Source: UBA8444 sp964003875
GTDB lineage: Bacteria; Bacteroidota; Bacteroidia; Flavobacteriales; UBA7312
Assembly: GCA_964003875.1 (NCBI GenBank)
Contig: CAXFLH010000003.1
Location: forward strand, 1 to 41,097
Direction of reading: 5' to 3'
Length of the DNA stretch: 41,097 nucleotides
Positions 32,072 to 38,134 of this stretch are shown here, piece after piece (positions within the stretch are counted from its first letter, which is position 1; the number at the start of each line of letters is the position of its first letter). Under the pieces are notes generated by a model. It was not told the origin of the DNA and made no database searches. It saw only the letters and a program-made list of their open reading frames with translations. A program made the translations under genes and the position numbers.

Positions 32072-32079
32072 TATATTTG
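32072..32079 (+). promoter_or_regulatory. -7 promoter element of the small-protein/carH unit
   Basis: TATATTTG matches TAnnTTTG, 49 nt before the ATG at 32129 and 6 nt after the right operator arm. TTG at 32047-32049 is spaced 22 nt upstream, inside the 17-23 nt range for flavobacterial promoters. Confidence 0.62.
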
Positions 32080-32128
32080 CATAACATTTTAAGACTATAG
32101 TGTCTATAAAACTTTAATAATTGGTACT

Positions 32129-32293
32129 ATGCCAAGAAAGAAGAAGCAAAGAATTTCAATAGAAGAAATAAAAAAAAGAACTCCAAAAATTATCTTTTAC
32201 ACAGATAAAATGAAAATCAACTTAAAATCGATGAGTAGTTTGGATTTTTGGTTTAATAAATACCCAAATGGTAAATATATAGTCAATGACTAA
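32129..32293 (+). CDS. Small basic protein upstream of and overlapping carH
   Basis: A 54-codon frame starting ATG at 32129 and ending TAA at 32291-32293, overlapping the regulator gene by 8 bp. The N-terminal half is very basic (PRKKKQRISIEEIKKRTPK); the C-terminal half has a Trp-rich segment SSLDFWFNKYPNGKYIVND. It has no signal or helix. The overlap means translation of the regulator is probably coupled to it. Its position as first gene after the operator suggests a small partner or DNA/RNA-binding modulator, or simply a leader protein; no family is recognised. Confidence 0.62.
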   Translation: MPRKKKQRISIEEIKKRTPKIIFYTDKMKINLKSMSSLDFWFNKYPNGKYIVND

Positions 32294-33167
32294 GTATAGT
32301 ATAGACCAGTTTTCACAAATTACGGGTATTACAAAATTTGTGTTGAGGACTTGGGAAAACCGATACGGTTTTCTAAAGGCTAAGCGTACTGACACAAAGA
32401 TTCGTTTCTACACCGACGATTTACTTGTTCGTGCTTTAAATTGTAATTACCTATTAGAAAACGGGTACAAAATTTCAGCTATTTCTAAATTATCACATGA
32501 TGAAATATCAACTAAGGTAGACGAAATTAAAAATAGTGCTGAAGATAATTCGATAGAGTCCTATTACATTGCCAAGTTGATAAAGTCAGCTCTTGATTTT
32601 GATTCTAATTTATTCAATTCAACTTATGAAAAAGGTGTAAAGGAGTTGGGTATTATTGAATTTTATAAATCGGTATTATTAGTGACCTTCTCTAAGATTG
32701 GTATTTTTTGGCTCACTAATAGAATTGCCCCTTCGCAAGAACATTTTTTATCGGAATTAATAAAACAAAAAATTGGTGCAGCAGCCGATTCAGCTTCCAA
32801 CAATAAAATTAAAAAAGACTCGTGGCTCTTATTTTTACCAGAAAATGAATTTCACGAAATAGGATTAATTTTTGCTAAGTTTTTATTAATCCAAAACGGA
32901 TATGAAGTGGTTTATTTAGGTTCTAATGTGCCATATGGTTCTTTATTGCAATTAGCAGAGAAAAAACACATAGATAATGTGTTATTCTTTTCTGTTTCTA
33001 ATACGTCGAAAAGCAATTTAGATTTTACCATTAATTATTTGAACAAATCATTCCCAAAGTCTAAACATTTTCTAGTTGCTAATAGCTTAGATATTAATTT
33101 TCTCACAAAAGAACACGATATCACAATACTAGATAATCTAGATGATTTTGTAAAAATTATTTCTTAG
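32286..33167 (+). CDS. carH: MerR-family transcriptional regulator with cobalamin-binding domain (CarH/LitR type photoreceptor)
   Basis: A 293-residue regulator. Residues 2-70 are a MerR winged helix (YSIDQFSQITGITKFVLRTWENRYGFL). Residues about 90-165 are the helical cap, with Trp142-x9-Glu152-His153, the Wx9EH motif that covers the upper face of adenosylcobalamin. Residues about 178-293 are the B12 Rossmann domain with E188-x-H190-x-x-G193, where His190 is the expected lower ligand. In Thermus and Myxococcus relatives the dark tetramer represses carotenoid genes, and green/blue light breaks the Co-C bond and releases DNA. Carotenoid, pterin and photolyase genes surround it. The 3' end overlaps a convergent gene by 11 bp. 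Confidence 0.92.
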   Translation: MTKYSIDQFSQITGITKFVLRTWENRYGFLKAKRTDTKIRFYTDDLLVRALNCNYLLENGYKISAISKLSHDEISTKVDEIKNSAEDNSIESYYIAKLIKSALDFDSNLFNSTYEKGVKELGIIEFYKSVLLVTFSKIGIFWLTNRIAPSQEHFLSELIKQKIGAAADSASNNKIKKDSWLLFLPENEFHEIGLIFAKFLLIQNGYEVVYLGSNVPYGSLLQLAEKKHIDNVLFFSVSNTSKSNLDFTINYLNKSFPKSKHFLVANSLDINFLTKEHDITILDNLDDFVKIIS

Positions 33168-33567
33168 AAATATTTCTACTTTCAATTAACTTCCGAATAA
33201 ATTTTTTGTGGCCTTTACTATCTACAACCCTTAATTTTATTGTATAGTCATTTATTTGGACTTCTAAAACTCCATCGTTATTCAAAAAACTGATTTGATT
33301 GTAGCGTGACATTAAAACATACTCCTCATTTTTATGTCTAAAATATACTGCTACACCTTTGGATCTGAGCTCAAATGTACAATACACTAAATCTGTATAT
33401 TCTTCAAAATCTATCTCAAAATTCTTTGGGCTTATTTTTAGTAATAGATATTTAGGAGAACCATAAAAACCATTTTTGATTTTTTGAGCTAAGGTGTAAG
33501 GATTGCCGCAAATTGCGAATAAATTTTCTCTGATTTTTTTCTGATTTTGACTTGTTTTAAATAGCAT
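33157..33567 (-). CDS. Unknown small cytosolic protein under a shared light-type operator
   Basis: A 136-residue protein with no signal, helical at the N-terminus (NQKKIRENLFAICGNPYTLAQKIKNG) and beta-rich afterwards (LLLKISPKNFEIDFEEYTDLVYCTFELRSKGVAVYFRHKNEEYVLM...LEVQINDYTIKLRVV), a layout like PH-type barrels. Met at 33567 is chosen; the longer reading would run through the operator. It is the leftward partner of the SRPBCC/photolyase operon at site B and meets carH tail to tail with an 11-bp overlap. No family recognised. Confidence 0.68.
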   Translation of the reverse strand: MLFKTSQNQKKIRENLFAICGNPYTLAQKIKNGFYGSPKYLLLKISPKNFEIDFEEYTDLVYCTFELRSKGVAVYFRHKNEEYVLMSRYNQISFLNNDGVLEVQINDYTIKLRVVDSKGHKKFIRKLIESRNISKK

Positions 33568-33577
33568 AGTTGTATAT

Positions 33578-33609
33578 TTGTATAACAAAATTAACAAAAA
33601 GTTATACAA
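33578..33609. promoter_or_regulatory. Proposed CarH operator: 8-bp inverted repeat, site B
   Basis: TTGTATAA (33578-33585) and TTATACAA (33602-33609) with a 16-nt spacer, identical in arms and spacing to sites A and C. It lies between the leftward unknown gene (ATG 11 nt away) and the rightward SRPBCC-to-photolyase operon (ATG 42 nt away). A leftward -7 element is inside the spacer. Confidence 0.74.
33586..33593 (-). promoter_or_regulatory. -7 promoter element of the leftward unknown gene, inside the operator
   Basis: On the minus strand the bases read TAATTTTG, matching TAnnTTTG, located between the two operator arms and 18 nt before the ATG at 33567. Protein bound at the arms would directly cover it. 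For the rightward operon only an imperfect element (TTTATTTG, 33618-33625) is visible. Confidence 0.5.
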
Positions 33610-33651
33610 TACTATCATTTATTTGAAAAATTGAGTTTTTTACACTAGACT

Positions 33652-34113
33652 ATGGCGCATTACCAACTTCGAAAAGAACAGTTTCTAAAAACAGATATTC
33701 ACACTATTTGGGATTTTGCATCCTCTCCAGCCAATCTGAAGGAGATTACTCCTGATTATATGCTATTTGATATAACATCAAAAGACCTACCAGAGAAGAT
33801 GTATCCTGGAATGATTATTTCCTATAAAGTTTCCCCTTTGTTAAATATCAGGATGAATTGGGTAACAGAAATAACACAGGTAAAAGACAAACATTTTTTT
33901 ATAGATGAGCAACGTTTAGGTCCTTACAAAATGTGGCACCATCAGCACTTTTTCGAAGAAAAAGATGGTGGTGTATTAATGACTGATATTGTCACTTATA
34001 TTCCTCCCTTTGGTATACTTGGTGATATCGCTAATATTGTGCTTATCAAAAAACAATTGAAAGGCATTTTTGACTATAGATTTAAAGTAATGGATGAAAA
34101 ATTTAATCAATAA
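33652..34113 (+). CDS. SRPBCC/START-like ligand-binding protein
   Basis: A 153-residue protein of the SRPBCC helix-grip fold (polyketide cyclase/coenzyme Q-binding type): an initial strand HYQLRKEQFLKTDIHTIWDFASSPANLKEITPDYM, then alternating strands with the pattern MNWVTEITQVKDKHFFIDEQRLGPYKMWHHQHFFEEKDGGVLMTDIV and a long C-terminal helix. The fold encloses a hydrophobic pocket. In other bacteria this domain is often fused to TIGR01777 epimerases, and such an epimerase ends this same operon at 40518. It is the first gene of the photolyase operon downstream of operator B. Ligand unknown. Confidence 0.85.
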   Translation: MAHYQLRKEQFLKTDIHTIWDFASSPANLKEITPDYMLFDITSKDLPEKMYPGMIISYKVSPLLNIRMNWVTEITQVKDKHFFIDEQRLGPYKMWHHQHFFEEKDGGVLMTDIVTYIPPFGILGDIANIVLIKKQLKGIFDYRFKVMDEKFNQ

Positions 34114-34115
34114 AT

Positions 34116-34595
34116 ATGAAACGACCTTGGAATATAATTAGCCCTCCCGTTTATAGTTTAGTGACTTATGACGAACAAGGAAAAGTCAATATGAATATAT
34201 GTACTTATGTTTCGGCAGTAAGTATGAAGCCAAAAATGTATTCTATAGCCATAGATTACACCACCAAAACCTATAAAAATTTAGAAAAATCATCTAAGGT
34301 GGTTCTTCAATTGTTAAGTGCTTCTAACCTTAAGGTAATAAGAAAGTTAGGTAAAATTAGTGGTAAGCTATTTGATAAAGACCGTTACCTCAATTCATAC
34401 AATTTACTTCAATCTTGGAAAGATTATAATGTTCTAAAAGATACTTGTGCATTAATTGAGTTAGAAAAAAAATCGGTAGTCAATAATCACGGAGATCATG
34501 CTATTTTTTTATTTGACGTTACTAGTTTTAAAACCATTTCTGAAAAAAATGTCCTTTCATTTCAGGATTTAGTAGATAACAGAATAATACTATAA
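34116..34595 (+). CDS. Flavin reductase-like FMN-binding split-barrel protein (first)
   Basis: A 159-residue protein of the flavin reductase domain family. The pattern YSLVTYDEQGKVNMNICTYVSAVSMKPKMYSIAIDYTTKTYKNL is the usual substrate- and FMN-contact region. It lies 2 bp after the SRPBCC gene and 7 bp before a second flavin reductase. It could reduce FMN/FAD with NAD(P)H for the neighbouring flavoprotein photolyase, or act on another flavin-dependent oxygenase; both are inference. Confidence 0.85.
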   Translation: MKRPWNIISPPVYSLVTYDEQGKVNMNICTYVSAVSMKPKMYSIAIDYTTKTYKNLEKSSKVVLQLLSASNLKVIRKLGKISGKLFDKDRYLNSYNLLQSWKDYNVLKDTCALIELEKKSVVNNHGDHAIFLFDVTSFKTISEKNVLSFQDLVDNRIIL

Positions 34596-34602
34596 TATAT
34601 AT

Positions 34603-35235
34603 ATGCACCTTACAAAAGAGCAAATACAACAAACTTCACGAATCAAGCGTCTTAATATAATTAACTCAATTACGGGTGTTAAACCAGCAAATTTAATTGG
34701 TAGTATTTCTGAGAATGGGCATAGTAATTTAGCTATTTTTAGCTCTGTAGTTCATTTGGGAAGCAATCCTGCTCTTTTGGGTTTTATCTTACGACCTCAG
34801 CACGAGGTTAGGAGAGATACGTATGATAATATTATGCAAACGAAATATTACACTATTAATCATATTCCCTTTAACTATATTGAAAATGCCCATTACACCT
34901 CGGCTAAATTTGATAAGGAAGATTCAGAGTTTGATAGGTGCAAGTTTACTGAAGAATATTTATTTGATTTCGATGTACCTTTTGTAAAAGAAAGTCGTGT
35001 CAAGATAGGATTAAAGCTAGAAGAAATGTTACCTATCGAGCTGAATAAATGTGTAATGGTTATTGGTTCCATACAGCATTTATGGGTTGATGATGTGGCA
35101 GTCGAAGCCGATGGTCAAATCAATCTTGAGTTATTAGATGATGTTGGAATAGGAGGTTTGAATAGTTATTATAAATTAAAGCGTATTGCTCAGTTTCCTT
35201 ACGCAAGGGTTCAAGAATTGCCAAATTTTAAGTAG
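34603..35235 (+). CDS. Flavin reductase-like split-barrel protein (second, longer)
   Basis: A 210-residue protein sharing the split-barrel features of its neighbour: LIGSISENGHSNLAIFSSVVHLGSNPALLGFILRPQHEVRRDTYDNI contains the FMN-phosphate region, and MVIGSIQHLWVD the later strand. It is about 50 residues longer, with an extended N-terminal helix and C-terminal tail (LNSYYKLKRIAQFPYARV). The low overall similarity to the first copy suggests different roles rather than recent duplication. It is 3 bp before the DUF2256 gene. Confidence 0.84.
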   Translation: MHLTKEQIQQTSRIKRLNIINSITGVKPANLIGSISENGHSNLAIFSSVVHLGSNPALLGFILRPQHEVRRDTYDNIMQTKYYTINHIPFNYIENAHYTSAKFDKEDSEFDRCKFTEEYLFDFDVPFVKESRVKIGLKLEEMLPIELNKCVMVIGSIQHLWVDDVAVEADGQINLELLDDVGIGGLNSYYKLKRIAQFPYARVQELPNFK

Positions 35236-35238
35236 ATA

Positions 35239-35379
35239 ATGAAAAAGTCTCTACCATATAAAAATTGTTTGATTTGTCAGAAACCTTTTTCTTGGCGTAA
35301 AAAGTGGGAACGGGTTTGGGAGGACGTTAAATATTGCAGTGAACGATGTAGAAGAAATAAAAATAACACGAATGGATAG
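35239..35379 (+). CDS. DUF2256 small zinc-ribbon-like protein
   Basis: A 46-residue protein starting ATG at 35239 and ending TAG at 35377-35379. It has the four-Cys layout of DUF2256: KNCLICQKPFSWRKKWERVWEDVKYCSERCR, i.e. Cys-x2-Cys...Cys-x3-Cys, with the conserved FxWRKKWExxW core. It probably binds zinc. Its 3' end overlaps the photolyase start by 8 bp (ATGGATAG), so the two are translationally coupled. DUF2256 is, to my knowledge, a frequent neighbour of this photolyase class, which suggests a partner; function is unknown. Confidence 0.88.
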   Translation: MKKSLPYKNCLICQKPFSWRKKWERVWEDVKYCSERCRRNKNNTNG

Positions 35380-36859
35380 TGTAAATATAATTTTACCTAA
35401 TCAGCTTTTTAAGCATAGTGATTTATTGGATAATACCTATCCTGTTTATCTCGTTGAGGAATATTTATTCTTTAATCACTATCAATTCCACAAGCAAAAA
35501 TTAGCCTTTCATAGAGCAAGTATGCAGTTTTATAAATCTTACCTTCAAGATTTAGGTAAGAAGGTTCATTACATTTCGGCTACAGACTCTAATTCGGATA
35601 TCCGTAGGCTTTTGGAAAAGTTAATTAGTGAGGGTGTTCAAGAAGTTCATTTAATTAATCCCGTTGACAATTGGTTAGAAAAACGAATTTCAAATGCTAC
35701 TAAAGATATCCAATGTGTCGTTTATGAAAGCCCCTATTTTATTAATCATTCGGATGAGTATTCTGAATTTTTTAAAACAACTAAAAAGAAGTTTTTTCAA
35801 ACCTCATTTTATATTGAACAGCGTAAAAGATTAGGTATTTTACTAGATGAAAATGCTTCGCCAATAGGGGGCAAGTGGAGTTATGATACAGAAAATAGAA
35901 AGAAATATCCAAAAGGTAAAACGCCACCCAAAATCACTAAGCTTGAGTCCAATGATTTTTATATTGAGGCGGTAGGTTATGTCAAAAGCAATTTTTCTGA
36001 TAACCCCGGGGATTTGTCTCAGACTCCAATTTATCCCAATGATTATCAACAATCTATTGAATGGCTCAATGATTTTTTAGACCAACGATTTCATGACTTT
36101 GGTGTTTATGAAGATGCTATAGTAGATTCAGAACATTTTCTAAATCATAGTGTTCTTACACCCATGTTAAACGTAGGTTTACTGACACCCATGCAAATTA
36201 TTGATAGTGTGTTAGAATACACTAAGCAAAATGATATACCTTTAAATTCTTTGGAGGGTTTTATACGACAAATCATTGGTTGGAGAGAGTTCATTAGAGG
36301 TATTTATGTGGCTAAAGGGACAGAAGAAAGAAATCGCAATTTCTTTCAGCACAAACGAAAAATACCATCCTCTTTCTATGATGGTACAACTGGCATTATT
36401 CCTATTGATACGACCATACGCAAATTATTAAAAACAGGCTATGCTCATCACATTGAACGACTAATGATTTTAGGTAATTTTATGTTATTGTGTGAGTTTG
36501 ACCCTGATGAAATATACCGTTGGTTTATGGAGCTATTCATAGATGCTTATGATTGGGTAATGGTGCCCAATGTATATGGTATGAGTCAATTTGCTGATGG
36601 TGGTCTAATGTCCACTAAGCCGTATATTAGTAGCAGTAACTACTTAAAAAAAATGAGTAATTACAAAAAGGCTCAATGGCAAGAAATATGGGACGCTTTG
36701 TATTGGCGTTTCATCGATAAACATAGAGAAGTATTTAATAAAAATATTAGAATGAAATTTATGGTTTCTATGTATGATAAAATGTTAACTGAAAAGAAAG
36801 AAAAATTCATCATTATTGCAGACAATTATTTTAAGTCTTTAGACGTTGAACTCAATTAA
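35372..36859 (+). CDS. Cryptochrome/photolyase of the DPRP (PhrB/CryB) class without iron-sulfur cysteines
   Basis: A 495-residue flavoprotein. The N-terminal alpha/beta antenna domain (about 1-195) is followed by the helical FAD domain (about 220-495). Landmarks: NIILPNQLF; GGKWSYDTENR (166-176); GFIRQIIGWREFIRG (296-310); YAHHIERLMILGNF (357-370); WVMVPNVYGMSQFADGG (395-411). In the class prototype PhrB four Cys bind a [4Fe-4S] cluster. Here the whole protein has two Cys (115 and 374), and the loop after MSNY is shortened to KKAQWQEIW, so the cluster must be absent. The start at 35372 overlaps DUF2256; a GTG 11 codons upstream is less likely. It may repair DNA or signal. Confidence 0.9.
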   Translation: MDSVNIILPNQLFKHSDLLDNTYPVYLVEEYLFFNHYQFHKQKLAFHRASMQFYKSYLQDLGKKVHYISATDSNSDIRRLLEKLISEGVQEVHLINPVDNWLEKRISNATKDIQCVVYESPYFINHSDEYSEFFKTTKKKFFQTSFYIEQRKRLGILLDENASPIGGKWSYDTENRKKYPKGKTPPKITKLESNDFYIEAVGYVKSNFSDNPGDLSQTPIYPNDYQQSIEWLNDFLDQRFHDFGVYEDAIVDSEHFLNHSVLTPMLNVGLLTPMQIIDSVLEYTKQNDIPLNSLEGFIRQIIGWREFIRGIYVAKGTEERNRNFFQHKRKIPSSFYDGTTGIIPIDTTIRKLLKTGYAHHIERLMILGNFMLLCEFDPDEIYRWFMELFIDAYDWVMVPNVYGMSQFADGGLMSTKPYISSSNYLKKMSNYKKAQWQEIWDALYWRFIDKHREVFNKNIRMKFMVSMYDKMLTEKKEKFIIIADNYFKSLDVELN

Positions 36860-36876
36860 AAAATAAATTACAATAT

Positions 36877-38124
36877 ATGGCTAGAATTATCTTCACAACA
36901 GTACTCATTGGTTTCATTTTAAGTCTTGACCTTTACATATGGTCAGCTTTCAAAACACAACTCATTGAAAGACCTGTCTTTAAATATGCGTTTTGGGTAA
37001 TTACTTTACTGACTATAACTTTTATGTATTTTCCAGCCATTAATACCAATATGACACTATATCCCAATTATATGGTTGTCATTTTTGGTTTTATTTTTTC
37101 CATTATTGCTACAAAGTTAGCCATGGTTCTTCCATTACTGATTGACGATTTACTACGCCTTTTCAAATATGTATATCAAGCTATTTTTGTCCAAAAGAGT
37201 CTTTCCTTAGGAGGTCAGCCAATAACTAGATTGGCCTTCTTAAAGAATACAGCTTTGGGTGTAGGAGCATTGATCTTCTCTACATTTACTTACGGTATTC
37301 TTGTTGGTCGTTTCAATTTTAAAAAACACTTTGTAGACTTAGCATTGAAGAATTTTCCAAAAGGGGCAAAACCTTTAAAAATTGTTCAATTATCAGACTT
37401 ACATTTAGGCAGTTTTCAGAGAAAAGATAAGCTTATGGAAGCTGTTGAATTGATTAATGAAGAAAATCCTGATTTGATTTTCTTTACAGGAGATTTGGTA
37501 AACAACCACGCTTCAGAGGCTGCTCCTTTTGTAGATGTGCTCAAAAAGCTCAAAGCTAAATATGGTAAATATGCAGTTTTAGGTAATCACGATTATGCCG
37601 ACTACATAGGTTTGGATTTGAAGTCTGATGAAGGAAAGTCAAAGTGGCAAAGGAATTTTGATGAAATACAACAGCATTTCACTAATTCAGATTTTAACCT
37701 TTTACTTAATGAAAGCCGATTAATAAATGTTAATGGATTAGAAATAAATGTTGTTGGTGTAGAAAATTGGGGCGATGGTAGATTTTCAAAATATGGTGAT
37801 TTAGAGAAAGCTATGCTATCTGTAAAAGATGGAATACCAACTTTTTTACTCTCTCATGACCCAACCCATTGGGCTAACAAAGTTCTACAATTTTCAAAGC
37901 ATGTGGATTTACAATTAGCTGGTCATACTCACGGTATGCAATTTGGGATAGAAATAGGAGGTGTCAAATGGAGTCCTTCTCAGTGGAAGTATAAATTTTG
38001 GGCAGGTCTTTACCAAGATAAGGAGCAATACCTTTATGTCAATAGAGGCATAGGTCATTTGGGTTATCCTGGTCGAGTAGGTATTATGCCCGAAATTACA
38101 GTATTAAACGTTCAATCAACTTAA
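36877..38124 (+). CDS. Membrane-anchored metallophosphoesterase (YkuE-like)
   Basis: A 415-residue protein with about four N-terminal transmembrane helices (4-25, 35-55, 63-92 and 121-143) and a calcineurin-like phosphoesterase domain from about 165. The metal motifs are all visible: LSDLHLG, FTGDLVNN, GNHDYAD, LSHDPTH and AGHTHGMQFG. The active site is predicted on the periplasmic or membrane face; relatives act on lipid or nucleotide phosphoesters. It follows the photolyase by 17 bp in the same direction and precedes a TonB receptor by 10 bp. Confidence 0.88.
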   Translation: MARIIFTTVLIGFILSLDLYIWSAFKTQLIERPVFKYAFWVITLLTITFMYFPAINTNMTLYPNYMVVIFGFIFSIIATKLAMVLPLLIDDLLRLFKYVYQAIFVQKSLSLGGQPITRLAFLKNTALGVGALIFSTFTYGILVGRFNFKKHFVDLALKNFPKGAKPLKIVQLSDLHLGSFQRKDKLMEAVELINEENPDLIFFTGDLVNNHASEAAPFVDVLKKLKAKYGKYAVLGNHDYADYIGLDLKSDEGKSKWQRNFDEIQQHFTNSDFNLLLNESRLINVNGLEINVVGVENWGDGRFSKYGDLEKAMLSVKDGIPTFLLSHDPTHWANKVLQFSKHVDLQLAGHTHGMQFGIEIGGVKWSPSQWKYKFWAGLYQDKEQYLYVNRGIGHLGYPGRVGIMPEITVLNVQST

Positions 38125-38134
38125 CAAACTACAC

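Noticed and set aside
33568..33618. Longer N-terminus for the leftward unknown gene at site B
   Set aside because: It would be translated from the operator and -7 element; ATG at 33567 is the more reasonable start.
35339..35371. GTG start 11 codons upstream for the photolyase-like gene
   Set aside because: It lies deep inside DUF2256, adds charged residues not expected before the first strand, and ATG at 35372 gives an 8-bp coupled overlap.
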